64,000 bases of DNA from Paenibacillus sp. FSL H7-0737 (GCF_000758545.1 NZ_CP009279.1:2418001-2482000), one strand, 5' to 3'. Counted from the stretch's first letter, positions 1-7,847 are shown. Translations and numbers: made by a program. Notes: generated from the letters alone by a model not told the origin.

Positions 1-1
1 C

Positions 2-574
2 ACGCTGGATAAGACACTGGAAGGCATGGATTTGCAAAAAGCGTATCTACGCACAGAATCCTTCGAGGATTTAAAGCTTAGCCTTAAAGTATTAGGTACT
101 TATTTTAATAAAAAAGATGAGATGAATGCGGCTTTGAGTAAGATATTGGATAAAGAAAATGAGCTAAGTAAATTAGCCGCAGGAAAAGAACTGCCGAGCG
201 TGATGCTCGTTATTGGAACCTCTGATTCCTTCATGGTTATGAGTGAGAAATCTTATCTAGGTAGTTTGGTGAAAAAGCTTGGCGCTGATAACATTGCTAC
301 TTCTGTACTTAAAGTTACCGATACTTACTCTCCTATTAATATGGAGAACGTCGTAGCCGCTGATCCTGACGTCATTCTCGTATTGGCTTCAGGTGACCAC
401 GGAGCGACAAAGGACAAATTTAAAAAAGAAATAGAGAAAAATGAAACTTGGACGAAGCTCTCTGCTTATAAAAACGACAAAATTCAGATTTTAGATTACA
501 GTGTGTTCGGGGTAACCTCGATCATTAATGCAGAAACAGCCCTAACTGAAATCGCAAAATACTTTTATGAATAA
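2..574 (+). CDS. isdE: Heme ABC transporter substrate-binding protein, IsdE-like (5' partial)
   Basis: This is the C-terminal 190 residues of a periplasmic-binding-fold lipoprotein; the reading frame is open at the left window edge, so signal peptide and lipobox are outside. The visible part is the second lobe of a cluster A-II (FecB/IsdE) binding protein: a linker helix, a strand with the SYLGSLVKKLGADNI pattern, then the segment ending in DPDVILVLASGD. These resemble IsdE of the staphylococcal heme system. It would capture heme or a heme-like chelate outside the membrane and deliver it to the permease that starts 16 bases downstream. The HugZ-like gene in the same operon favours heme over a siderophore. 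Family is well supported; the exact ligand is inferred from context. Confidence 0.8.
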   Translation, partial: TLDKTLEGMDLQKAYLRTESFEDLKLSLKVLGTYFNKKDEMNAALSKILDKENELSKLAAGKELPSVMLVIGTSDSFMVMSEKSYLGSLVKKLGADNIATSVLKVTDTYSPINMENVVAADPDVILVLASGDHGATKDKFKKEIEKNETWTKLSAYKNDKIQILDYSVFGVTSIINAETALTEIAKYFYE

Positions 575-590
575 TTAAAGGAGACAGCAA

Positions 591-1580
591 GTGATAAATA
601 CATCTCGTAGCAGAATAGTTGTTATTGTAACGGTTCTATTAGCGCTCGTTGCCGCGATTATTGCCATCGGATTAGGCTCTGTTTTCATTCCGGTATCAGA
701 CATACTAAGCACGATCTTTGGTTCATCGTCTAAGGCGGTGAATGCCACCATCATATGGGATATTCGATTGCCACGTGTGTTACTGGCGATGATCATCGGA
801 GCGAATATAGCGATCTCGGGCGCACTGCTGCAAGCTGTGATGGGTAACCCACTTGCTGATCCTGGATTGACGGGTGTAACTAGCGGCGCGGCTGCATGTG
901 TTCTTGTTATAATGCTTGCTGCACCACAGTATACTGAGTTCATTCCGATTGCCGCTTTTGTTGGAGGGCTAATTGCTGCTGGTATTGTATATGCATTAGC
1001 TTGGAGACGAACCGGTATTTCACCGATTACTATTATTTTATCTGGTGTTGCTGTGAATGCGCTTTGCGGAGGACTCATTGGACTATTAACAATCATGTAC
1101 AGCGATAGACTCCCTGCAGCGGTTCAATGGCTTAACGGCAGTCTTGCGGCAAAAGGGAATAATGCGTTGATGATGGTCTTCCCATATGCGATTGCAGGTT
1201 GGATCCTATCGTTCTTTGCCATTCGTAAGGCAAATATCATTCGTTTGGGTGATCAGGTGGCTTCGAATCTGGGTGAAAATGTGAACCGAATTCGTATCCT
1301 GCTCTCCTTGCTGGCAGTATTTCTAGCGGCTATTTCTGTAGCAGCCATTGGAATGATCGGATTTGTCGGTCTAGTTGTACCTCATATGGCGAGATTGCTC
1401 GTGGGTTCAGATTACAAATATCTTTTGCCGATGAGTATGGCTCTTGGTGCATTGGTTCTGTTAATTGCGGATACAGGTGGACGTACCCTGTTTGCACCCC
1501 TAGATATCCCTGCGGGTATCCTTATGGCTGTGATTGGCGGACCATATTTTCTATACCTGATGAGAAAGAAGGCGTTCTAA
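591..1580 (+). CDS. FecCD-family iron/heme ABC transporter permease
   Basis: A 329-residue polytopic membrane protein of the FecCD/BtuC family, with about nine to ten hydrophobic segments. Recognisable family motifs are RLPRVLLAMIIGANIAISGALLQ near residue 58 onward, NPLADPGLTGVTSGAA, and GMIGFVGLVVPHMAR around residues 255-270, the cytoplasmic coupling region for the ATPase. Start is GTG with an AAGGAG site 7 bases upstream. It forms the membrane channel, probably as a homodimer, and is translated between the binding protein and the ATPase gene, which begins one base after its stop. Length and motif order are normal. Substrate (heme) is inferred from neighbours. Confidence 0.93.
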   Translation: MINTSRSRIVVIVTVLLALVAAIIAIGLGSVFIPVSDILSTIFGSSSKAVNATIIWDIRLPRVLLAMIIGANIAISGALLQAVMGNPLADPGLTGVTSGAAACVLVIMLAAPQYTEFIPIAAFVGGLIAAGIVYALAWRRTGISPITIILSGVAVNALCGGLIGLLTIMYSDRLPAAVQWLNGSLAAKGNNALMMVFPYAIAGWILSFFAIRKANIIRLGDQVASNLGENVNRIRILLSLLAVFLAAISVAAIGMIGFVGLVVPHMARLLVGSDYKYLLPMSMALGALVLLIADTGGRTLFAPLDIPAGILMAVIGGPYFLYLMRKKAF

Positions 1581-1581
1581 C

Positions 1582-2361
1582 ATGTTTACTGTCGATTCCA
1601 TTTCGATTCGGTATGAGCAGAAAAGCGTGATTAACAACTTCTCTTTTTCCGTAAAAAAGGGTGAGATCGTCTCCATCATAGGACCGAACGGCTCCGGCAA
1701 ATCCACTTTGCTCAAAGCGGTATCACGGCTAATTCCTTATCACACGGGTACGGTCATACTCGATGGTACGGATCTGAAGACCATGAGCGCCAAACAAGTC
1801 GCACGAAAAATGTGCATGCTGAGCCAGAAGAATCAAGCACCGAGTGATATGACTGTGATCGATCTGGTCTCGTATGGCAGATATCCACACAAAAAGTGGT
1901 TTGAAAGATTGAACCAAGAGGATATGGACATTGTTCATTGGGCCCTTGAAAAGACACATTTGATGGAGTATAAGGACCGAGCCGTAGCTTCATTGTCAGG
2001 TGGTGAATCACAGCGTGCCTGGATTGCAATGGCTTTAGCGCAGCTTCCACTTATCATGTTGCTTGACGAACCAACCACGTACTTGGATATTTCGCATCAG
2101 CATGAAGTGCTTGAGCTTGTTCGCGAGTTAAATCAAGACATGGGCATGACCGTAGTAATGGTGCTGCATGATCTCAATCAAGCTTCTACGTATAGCGATA
2201 GTATCGTTGTAGTGCAGGCAGGTGAGAAGGCGATGTATGGCACACCGAATGAAGTCATGACAACTGATATGATAAGGGATATATACCGGATGGACGCGGA
2301 AGTCCAGTATGTGCCCACAGAGAAGAAACCTCGTATTCATTTGTTGAGTACTGTTCGATAG
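1582..2361 (+). CDS. Iron/heme ABC transporter ATP-binding protein (FecE/FhuC type)
   Basis: A 259-residue ABC ATPase. Visible motifs are Walker A GPNGSGKST (residues 34-42), Q-loop LSQKNQAPSD, signature LSGGE, Walker B LIMLLDEPT and the H-loop histidine in VVMVLHDLNQA. Sequence around the signature and the DLNQAS segment is typical of FecE/FhuC/BtuD-like importers. It energises the FecCD permease encoded immediately upstream; the one-base gap implies translational coupling. Nothing is missing for ATP hydrolysis. Confidence 0.94.
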   Translation: MFTVDSISIRYEQKSVINNFSFSVKKGEIVSIIGPNGSGKSTLLKAVSRLIPYHTGTVILDGTDLKTMSAKQVARKMCMLSQKNQAPSDMTVIDLVSYGRYPHKKWFERLNQEDMDIVHWALEKTHLMEYKDRAVASLSGGESQRAWIAMALAQLPLIMLLDEPTTYLDISHQHEVLELVRELNQDMGMTVVMVLHDLNQASTYSDSIVVVQAGEKAMYGTPNEVMTTDMIRDIYRMDAEVQYVPTEKKPRIHLLSTVR

Positions 2362-2401
2362 ATTCATAGTGTGACACAACCTATTCATGGAGGGATTTTA
2401 A

Positions 2402-2929
2402 ATGAAGAAGCCTGTAGATGTGGAGAAAAATAAAGAAAACTACTTGCAATTTATTAATAAACGTAAGAACTTGATTTTGAGTTTGATCGATGATGAAGGT
2501 AAGCCCTTTATTAGTTATGCGCCTTTCGTAAAGAAAGACGGCAAGCTGTATATCTATATTAGTAAGATCGCAGAGCACTATGGCTATATGGAAAATAATG
2601 ATTATGTGGACGCCTTTCTAATTGCGGATGAGTCTGAAACAAACAATAAATTTGCAACTGAGCGTGTGCGCTGGAGTTGTACTTCAAGCAATATCGGAAA
2701 TGATGGATATGAGGATATCTTTGAATTGTTCAATGCTGACCATGGTGAGGCCATGCTGAAATTGCTGCGCGGACTGGATTTTTCACTGTTCGAACTAACT
2801 CCGTTGAAGGGGCGTTATGTTGTAGGTTTTGGGTTGGCGTTCGATATTGATGTAGATGCGAATGTATTTAATCACGTTGTTATTGATAAGAAGAAAGACG
2901 AAGAAGCAGCTGTACAAGGGAGCAAATAG
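2402..2929 (+). CDS. HugZ/HutZ-like heme utilisation protein (PNPOx-like split barrel)
   Basis: A 175-residue protein of the pyridoxamine 5'-phosphate oxidase-like fold. Its N-terminal half (FINKRKNLILSLIDDEGKPF...YAPFVKKDGKLYIYISK) matches the pattern of HugZ/HutZ proteins, which bind heme and degrade it oxidatively to release iron. It lies 40 bases after the ATPase gene with a GGAGGG site before the ATG, so it is likely the last heme-specific gene of the operon. HugZ enzymes lack flavin although the fold is shared with flavoproteins. Function as a heme oxygenase is inferred from family resemblance plus operon context; the C-terminal heme-ligand His typical of HugZ cannot be assigned with certainty (a GFGLAFDIDVDAN...HVV tail is present). 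Confidence 0.75.
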   Translation: MKKPVDVEKNKENYLQFINKRKNLILSLIDDEGKPFISYAPFVKKDGKLYIYISKIAEHYGYMENNDYVDAFLIADESETNNKFATERVRWSCTSSNIGNDGYEDIFELFNADHGEAMLKLLRGLDFSLFELTPLKGRYVVGFGLAFDIDVDANVFNHVVIDKKKDEEAAVQGSK

Positions 2930-2932
2930 CCG

Positions 2933-3361
2933 ATGACTATTACTTCAGTACTGCCCATCTGGCAAGCGGTTCAAGAGCGATTTCATAAAATGGTGAAGGC
3001 ATTGCCGGAAGAAGATTTAAATCTTAAATTAGGGAATTCATCCATCGGAGGTTTGATTTCTCATAATGCCGAGGTAGAATTTATGTTTGCAGAGTGGTTC
3101 TTTGGTAGACCTAAACCTCAAGCCGATGACGCAGCATATACTACACTAAGTGAACTGGTGGATCTGCTGTCTGCTTCCAACGAGAATCTGATTGCAGCGA
3201 TGCGGGAGCTTCCGGAAGATGCTTGGCATGTAAGCGTAGAGTCGTCTTTTGGCACATCTACTCCGCTTGAAGCGGTAGGAAGACTTATGTATCACACAGG
3301 TATTCATGCCGGACAGATTTCTCTAATACAGAAAAATGCGATTCGAAGTGAAGTGTTGTAG
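2933..3361 (+). CDS. DinB-fold family protein
   Basis: A 142-residue four-helix-bundle protein of the DinB/YfiT-like superfamily. Metal-ligand histidines are suggested by SHNAEVEFMFAEWF (His near residue 43) and by YHTGIHAGQISLIQK near the C-terminus, the typical HxxxH pair. These proteins often act as bacillithiol-dependent transferases or are uncharacterised. Start ATG lies three bases after the HugZ-like stop, with an AAGGGA site inside the preceding gene, so it is probably co-transcribed with the heme genes. A strong terminator follows. Specific role unknown. Confidence 0.8.
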   Translation: MTITSVLPIWQAVQERFHKMVKALPEEDLNLKLGNSSIGGLISHNAEVEFMFAEWFFGRPKPQADDAAYTTLSELVDLLSASNENLIAAMRELPEDAWHVSVESSFGTSTPLEAVGRLMYHTGIHAGQISLIQKNAIRSEVL

Positions 3362-3381
3362 GTAGAAGAGTAGACATGGGG

Positions 3382-3405
3382 AAACGGCAGAAATGCCGTT
3401 TTTTT
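3382..3405 (+). terminator. Intrinsic terminator of the heme operon
   Basis: Eight-base perfect stem AAACGGCA/TGCCGTTT closed by a GAAA tetraloop and followed by a run of T. It ends the operon formed by the ABC transporter, HugZ-like and DinB genes. Confidence 0.9.
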
Positions 3406-3483
3406 GTGTGTAAATAAGGAGTTTTAAATTGATCCCGATTAATTATTGGCTCTATTTTGATACCCTCTGTATTATCTGGATTT

Positions 3484-3492
3484 TGGTATAAT
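3484..3492 (+). promoter_or_regulatory. Extended -10 promoter element upstream of the MerR gene
   Basis: TGGTATAAT is a consensus TGN extended -10 element, 28 bases before the MerR start codon. A TTGATA hexamer lies upstream at 3457 but at 24 bases it is too far to be a standard -35, so this promoter may rely on the extended -10. Confidence 0.55.
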
Positions 3493-3519
3493 ATAGGGAA
3501 TTCCAAGGGGGCGTAGATC

Positions 3520-3927
3520 ATGACGGAATACTTGCGAGGTCAAATGGCCAAGATGGCAAATGTGAATATGGAAACACTGAGGTATTATGAGGAACTGGGT
3601 CTAATTAGTACACCTTTACGTTCGGAAGCCGGCTACCGTCTTTATTCTGAAGAAGCGCTAAGTCGACTTACGTTTATACATAATGCTAAGCAATGTGGAT
3701 TCACCCTAAAGGAAATTAAAAAGGCATTGTTAAAATCGGAAAGCAGTGGCATTAGCATAGATGATTTTGTGAAAGTTGTAGATAAAAAAATGGATCGAGT
3801 CCGCAATGAAATTGCAAAGCAGGAGATAAAGCTTGCTTCTCTCGCAGACTTGAGAACAAATTTATTAGCCAAGGATAAACATCCTGGAGTACAGTCAACG
3901 CTAGAAATCCTGAAAATGGAATCTTAA
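3520..3927 (+). CDS. MerR family transcriptional regulator
   Basis: A 135-residue MerR regulator: N-terminal winged helix (MAKMANVNMETLRYYEELGLISTPLRSEAGYRLYSEEAL, residues 9-47), then a long dimerisation helix and a short effector region. Only one cysteine is seen (KQCGFTL), so it is not a typical metal sensor; the shape is closer to the AdhR/YraB-type small MerR regulators that respond to reactive carbonyls or other electrophiles. Start ATG is preceded by AAGGGGG. It sits directly upstream of an alpha/beta hydrolase whose promoter has MerR architecture, so local control of that gene is likely. The inducer is not known. Confidence 0.9.
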   Translation: MTEYLRGQMAKMANVNMETLRYYEELGLISTPLRSEAGYRLYSEEALSRLTFIHNAKQCGFTLKEIKKALLKSESSGISIDDFVKVVDKKMDRVRNEIAKQEIKLASLADLRTNLLAKDKHPGVQSTLEILKMES

Positions 3928-3928
3928 C

Positions 3929-3960
3929 TTGACCTTGTAGTCACCTACAGGCTTTACACT
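3929..3960 (+). promoter_or_regulatory. MerR-type promoter/operator of the esterase gene
   Basis: A -35 TTGACC (3929-3934) and a -10 TACACT (3955-3960) are separated by 20 bases, longer than the usual 17. The spacer is filled by an imperfect dyad CTTGTAG (3934-3940) and CTACAGG (3945-3951) around TCAC. An over-long spacer holding a dyad is the signature of MerR-activated promoters, where the regulator untwists DNA. It begins two bases after the MerR stop codon. Confidence 0.72.
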
Positions 3961-3995
3961 TTGAGTTGAAAAGACCTGTAGGAGGGATTATCGAT

Positions 3996-4907
3996 ATGGA
4001 AAAGACGAGTATAGAACAGCTTGCAGCGATCAAAGATTACCTGAAACAAAACAATCGGTTTGAAAGTAAGTCTGTAGAGCATATCCGGCAAGAAATGGTT
4101 GAGGCGGCTGCGAATATGCCCAGTCATACGGATGTTACAGTCGAGCGGGTCAGGGTTGGGCCATTAAGCGGAGAGTGGATCATTCCTGTGGAAGCAGCTC
4201 CACCTGATGATAAAGTGATTCTTTATTTTCATGGTGGTGGTTTTGTTTCAGGAACCTGTGAGTTTTATCGGGATCTAGCAGCACGAATTGCAAAGGCGAG
4301 TGGCATGAAAGTGCTAATTATTGAGTATCGCCTTGCACCCGAGTATATCTATCCCGCCGCTAATGAAGATTGTATAGGGGCTTACCGGTGGTTGCTTGCG
4401 AACGGATATTCTGCCAGTGATATCGTGTTTGGAGGAGACTCTGTTGGAGCCAGCCTTGCGCTGATGACACTGATTAGTTTGAGAGATGAGGGGAGCGAGT
4501 TACCAGCAGGTGCTTTTTTAATCTCGCCGCATACAGATCTTGTTCATTTGGATGGTGAATCGTATCATAGTCGTGCGGAGCTTGATCCGACAGGTAGCTT
4601 GGAAGGGAATAAACGGATACTTGAATCATATGTAGGTACTCGAACCGAGTGGGCTTCAATATTATCGCCGTTAAGAATGAGTTTGCAGGGATTGCCTGAT
4701 TTACTTGTTCAAGTAGGCGACCATGAGGTGCTATTAAGCGATTCAACGAGGTTGGCTGAACGGGCGAGAGGAGCGGGTGTTCATGTGGAACTGGAAATAT
4801 GGGATAATATGTGGAGTGTTTTTCATTTCTTAGCGTACATGCTCCCAGAAGCAGAGCAGGCGATTACGAAGATTGGTAAGTTTGTTAGGGCGAAGCTGGA
4901 CGAGTGA
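3996..4907 (+). CDS. Alpha/beta hydrolase fold-3 esterase (HSL family)
   Basis: A 303-residue carboxylesterase/lipase of the hormone-sensitive-lipase family. It shows the oxyanion-hole motif HGGGFVSGT, the nucleophile elbow GDSVGAS (usual GDSAGG), the acid in QVGDHEVLLSDS and the catalytic histidine in WSVFHFLAYMLPEA. The ATG at 3996 is chosen over a TTG at 3966 because it alone has a good TAGGAGGG site 9 bases upstream. It probably cleaves a short-chain ester in the cytoplasm; no signal peptide is present. Expression is likely under the MerR protein encoded just upstream. A terminator follows. Confidence 0.9.
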   Translation: MEKTSIEQLAAIKDYLKQNNRFESKSVEHIRQEMVEAAANMPSHTDVTVERVRVGPLSGEWIIPVEAAPPDDKVILYFHGGGFVSGTCEFYRDLAARIAKASGMKVLIIEYRLAPEYIYPAANEDCIGAYRWLLANGYSASDIVFGGDSVGASLALMTLISLRDEGSELPAGAFLISPHTDLVHLDGESYHSRAELDPTGSLEGNKRILESYVGTRTEWASILSPLRMSLQGLPDLLVQVGDHEVLLSDSTRLAERARGAGVHVELEIWDNMWSVFHFLAYMLPEAEQAITKIGKFVRAKLDE

Positions 4908-4927
4908 GTAAGTAGATGAAAGAAATG

Positions 4928-4957
4928 AACCTTCTTGAGAAATCAAGGAGGTTTTTT
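4928..4957 (+). terminator. Intrinsic terminator after the esterase gene
   Basis: Eleven-base stem AACCTTCTTGA/TCAAGGAGGTT with one T-G wobble, GAAA loop and six T. Confidence 0.88.
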
Positions 4958-5065
4958 GTTGTTGGGGTATGGTAAGTACTCAGCGGCTGATGAGAATTGG
5001 ATACTGAAATGTGGATCTTAGTTTGATAAGTTTGTGCACGTATATACTGATAATGATTTTACAAA

Positions 5066-5087
5066 TGACAAAGTAATATTATTGTCA
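5066..5087 (+). promoter_or_regulatory. Palindromic operator upstream of the TetR gene
   Basis: TGACAA, ten A/T-rich bases, TTGTCA: a 22-bp inverted repeat 64 bases before the TetR start codon, just upstream of a TATGAT -10-like hexamer (5111). The same architecture with identical half-sites occurs before the dehydrogenase gene at 5839, which points to a shared TetR operator and autoregulation. Confidence 0.65.
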
Positions 5088-5151
5088 GTTCGTTTTTGAA
5101 TATTATATGCTATGATAAGTACCATCAGAAATAGAGTGAGGGGAAATATCG

Positions 5152-5742
5152 ATGTCGAATGATCTTCCATTATCTAAAGAAAACATTTTGGATGCGGCTG
5201 AACAAGTACTCCGGCGTTTTGGCCCGGATAAGACTTCAGTTGTTGATGTAGCGAGGGTACTGAAGGTTAGTCATGGTACGCTATATAGACATTTTTCCAG
5301 TAAAGCAGCTTTGCGCGAATCGGTAACCGAAAGATGGTTGCATCAAAATATTTTAGCCCCATTAAAGGACGTTACTGAGCAATTTGATGGGAATGCCAAA
5401 GAGCAGCTACATCTGTGGTTAGATACTCTAATTCACAGTAAACGGAGCTATGCTGTAGATGATTCCGAAATGTTTGCTATGTACGCCTCCGTAACTTTAG
5501 AAGCCGTAGATATGATTACCCAACACATAGATCAATTAATTGGGCAACTCGCACGCATTCTTGAAAAAGGTATACAAACCGGGGAGTTTAAAGCATTGGA
5601 ATCAGAGGTTACGGCAAGAGCTATTTTTAATGCAACATCACGATTTCATCATCCTGCTCATGCGAAAGAGTGGCAGTCGGGTTCGATTGATCAGGAGTTT
5701 GCCTCTGTTTGGGATTTGATGCTTTCCGGAATTTCGTCATAA
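5152..5742 (+). CDS. TetR/AcrR family transcriptional regulator
   Basis: A 196-residue TetR-family repressor. The helix-turn-helix is at residues 8-55 (ILDAAEQVLRRFGPDKTSVVDVARVLKVSHGTLYRHF), followed by an all-helical ligand-binding and dimerisation domain. Such repressors bind 15-22 bp palindromes and release them on ligand binding. Palindromes of equal design lie in its own upstream region and before the adjacent short-chain dehydrogenase gene, so it likely represses both. The start has a GAGGGG site. The ligand, possibly a substrate of the dehydrogenase, cannot be read from sequence. Confidence 0.93.
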   Translation: MSNDLPLSKENILDAAEQVLRRFGPDKTSVVDVARVLKVSHGTLYRHFSSKAALRESVTERWLHQNILAPLKDVTEQFDGNAKEQLHLWLDTLIHSKRSYAVDDSEMFAMYASVTLEAVDMITQHIDQLIGQLARILEKGIQTGEFKALESEVTARAIFNATSRFHHPAHAKEWQSGSIDQEFASVWDLMLSGISS

Positions 5743-5781
5743 ATTGTTATAGCATATTTCATAATAGAAAAATGATGGACT

Positions 5782-5813
5782 AAACCTTTTGATGAAGATC
5801 GGAAGGTTTTTTT
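5782..5813 (+). terminator. Intrinsic terminator after the TetR gene
   Basis: Stem AAACCTT/AAGGTTT with a 14-base loop that itself contains GAT/ATC, followed by a T tract. Confidence 0.8.
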
Positions 5814-5838
5814 GCGTCTGGAGAACAATTATATTGAA

Positions 5839-5860
5839 TGACAAAAAATAATAATTGTCA
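5839..5860 (+). promoter_or_regulatory. Palindromic operator upstream of the SDR gene (second copy)
   Basis: TGACAA, ten A/T bases, TTGTCA, the same half-sites and spacing as the site at 5066. It abuts the -35 hexamer of the dehydrogenase promoter, so bound repressor would block RNA polymerase. Confidence 0.7.
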
Positions 5861-5861
5861 C

Positions 5862-5890
5862 TTGTTATTTGCGAGTGTTAGATTTATAAT
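5862..5890 (+). promoter_or_regulatory. Sigma-A promoter of the SDR gene
   Basis: TTGTTA (5862-5867), 17-base spacer, TATAAT (5885-5890). Near-consensus vegetative promoter 41 bases before the dehydrogenase start codon and immediately downstream of the palindromic operator. Confidence 0.75.
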
Positions 5891-5930
5891 CAGACCAACA
5901 AGAAAGGTAAACGAATAGGAGGAATAAAAG

Positions 5931-6674
5931 ATGGATCAGAATTTGGATGGAAAAGTTGCATTAGTGACTGGAGCTTCAAGAGGTATGGGACGGGAAATTG
6001 CGGAGAACTTGGCGTTACATGGTGCGAAGGTTGTTGTTAATTATGCAAGCAGTTCAAGCAAGGCAGAGGAAGTTGTGAACGAAATTAAGCAAAAGGGTGG
6101 AGAAGCTATCGCTATCCGAGCGGATATCAGCCAAGTGGCAGAGCTAGAACAATTATTCCAAGCCACATTGGAAGCTTATGGACAAATCGATATTCTCGTT
6201 AACAACGCAGGCATTATGATCACAAAGCCGATTGCAAGTATGACGGAAGAAGACTTCGACAAACAGTTCGCTATCAATGTGAAGGGTACCTTTTTTGCTT
6301 GCCAGCAAGCGGCAAAACATATGAGTGAGAACGGACGGATCATTAATTTCTCGACATCGGTTACAGGCCAGATGTTCCCAACCTACAGCGTTTATGCGGG
6401 AACAAAGGGAGCAGTGGAACAATTCACTCGTCAGCTAGCTAAAGAATTTGGACGAAAGGGAATCACCATTAATGCGGTTTCGCCAGGTCCTGTTAATACG
6501 GAGCTTTTCACAGTTGGGAAGTCAGCTGAAGAGATTACGAATGTTGGGAGTATGAATTCTTTTGGACGCTTAGGTGAGCCTGAGGATATCTCGAGTGTAG
6601 TACTGTTTCTAGCCAGTAAGGAATCACAGTGGGTTACGGGCCAGACGATTCGTGTGAACGGCGGATTTATTTAA
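5931..6674 (+). CDS. Short-chain dehydrogenase/reductase (classical SDR)
   Basis: A 247-residue classical SDR oxidoreductase. Cofactor motif TGASRGMG (residues 13-20), NNAG strand motif, and catalytic Tyr155/Lys159 in YAGTK are visible. At the usual catalytic serine position the sequence reads S-T-S, so the exact residue is ambiguous. The NYASSSSKAEEV segment after beta-2 lacks an acidic residue and suggests NADP(H) preference. The C-terminal VTGQTIRVNGGFI is typical. A GGAGGA site precedes the ATG. Overall it resembles the 3-oxoacyl-ACP reductase/tetrahydroxynaphthalene-reductase-like group; the substrate is unknown. Transcription is probably repressed by the neighbouring TetR protein. Confidence 0.92.
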   Translation: MDQNLDGKVALVTGASRGMGREIAENLALHGAKVVVNYASSSSKAEEVVNEIKQKGGEAIAIRADISQVAELEQLFQATLEAYGQIDILVNNAGIMITKPIASMTEEDFDKQFAINVKGTFFACQQAAKHMSENGRIINFSTSVTGQMFPTYSVYAGTKGAVEQFTRQLAKEFGRKGITINAVSPGPVNTELFTVGKSAEEITNVGSMNSFGRLGEPEDISSVVLFLASKESQWVTGQTIRVNGGFI

Positions 6675-6761
6675 GACAAAAGTCTATAGCATCTTTTTTT
6701 ATAGCCAGTCTGAAGCAACACTCCTTAGAATAAAAGAATATACAAAAAGAGGAGTGAAACC

Positions 6762-7847
6762 ATGACGCAGATCATATGTTCACCGACTAAATATATTCAG
6801 GGGTATGGCGAGATTCGTAAGCTGGGAGATTATTGTTTGCAGCTAGGATCGAACAGAGCTTTTGCGATTGTAGATCCTTATATTTTTTCCATGTACAAGG
6901 AGGATATCTTACACAGCTTTGAAGTGAACGATATTCCCCTTATGATGCGCGAATTCAAGGGTGAGTGCAGCCGTAATCAGGTGGTTGAGATAGTGCTAGA
7001 ACTTGGCCTGAAGGATGCTGAAGTTATCTTAGGAATCGGTGGCGGTAAGACCCTAGATACGGCAAAAGCAGTAAGCCACATGGCGGATCTCCCGGTAGTT
7101 ATTGTACCCACAGTGGCCTCGACGGATGCACCTTGCAGCGCAATATCAGTGTTGTATACGGACGAAGGTGACTTCGACTGTTATCTTCCATTAAAAAGAA
7201 ATCCTGATATGGTGATCGCAGATATAGATATCATCGCTAAAGCCCCTGCAAGATTGCTGGCGGCTGGAATGGGTGATGCTTTGTCCACCTATTACGAAGC
7301 AAGAGCTTGCCGTGAATCTGGAGCGGTTACTCATGCAGGCGGGACTAGCACAATCGCAGCATTCTCTTTAGCACGTGCTTGTCTGGACACACTTCTTGCT
7401 GAAGGTGAATCCGCACTCCTGGATGTTAAACAGGGGAGCACCTCTTCTGCAGTGGAACATATTGTTGAAGCTAATATTTACTTGAGCGGCGTTGGGTTTG
7501 AGAGCGGTGGGCTTGCTGCAGCCCATGCTATTCATAACGGACTGACCCTGCATGAGGAATGCAGGAATGTGTTATATGGTGAGAAGGTTGCCTTTGCTAC
7601 GATCGTGCAGTTGGTCTTGGAGAAGGCTTCAGAAGATGAGATCGCTCAGGTCATTGCTTTCTGCAAAAAAGTCAGCCTTCCCGTTACACTTAAGGAGCTT
7701 GGGATCACCAGTAGCGATATGGATAAATTAATGGTGGTTGCAGAAGCTAGCTGCTCCCAGGATAGCCCAATGAAGAATATGCCATTTGAAGTTCAATCTG
7801 TGGATGTGCTGGAAGCAATCCTTGCCACAGACAAGCGCGGGTATTAG
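6762..7847 (+). CDS. gldA: Glycerol dehydrogenase-like iron/zinc alcohol dehydrogenase
   Basis: A 361-residue group III (iron-type) dehydrogenase of the glycerol dehydrogenase family. The NAD-binding GIGGGKTLDTAKA motif and VPTVASTDAPCSA segment match GldA, and metal ligands are visible as Asp in AAGMGDALSTYYEA and His in AAHAIHNGL. The third ligand, normally His in the H-GEKVAF motif, is Tyr here (VLYGEKVAF). GldA normally oxidises glycerol to dihydroxyacetone with NAD and Zn, so the substitution may alter metal binding or activity. It has its own AGAGGAG site and is 87 bases after the SDR gene. Family assignment is firm; activity on glycerol is less so. Confidence 0.85.
   Translation: MTQIICSPTKYIQGYGEIRKLGDYCLQLGSNRAFAIVDPYIFSMYKEDILHSFEVNDIPLMMREFKGECSRNQVVEIVLELGLKDAEVILGIGGGKTLDTAKAVSHMADLPVVIVPTVASTDAPCSAISVLYTDEGDFDCYLPLKRNPDMVIADIDIIAKAPARLLAAGMGDALSTYYEARACRESGAVTHAGGTSTIAAFSLARACLDTLLAEGESALLDVKQGSTSSAVEHIVEANIYLSGVGFESGGLAAAHAIHNGLTLHEECRNVLYGEKVAFATIVQLVLEKASEDEIAQVIAFCKKVSLPVTLKELGITSSDMDKLMVVAEASCSQDSPMKNMPFEVQSVDVLEAILATDKRGY

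Noticed and set aside
575-1096. 173-codon antisense frame in the FecCD permease gene
   Set aside because: Shadow of a well-supported membrane protein gene.
5152-7847. TetR-SDR-glycerol dehydrogenase as a single operon
   Set aside because: A terminator follows the TetR gene, the SDR has its own promoter, and the dehydrogenase is 87 bases further without a shared operator, so one operon is not supported.
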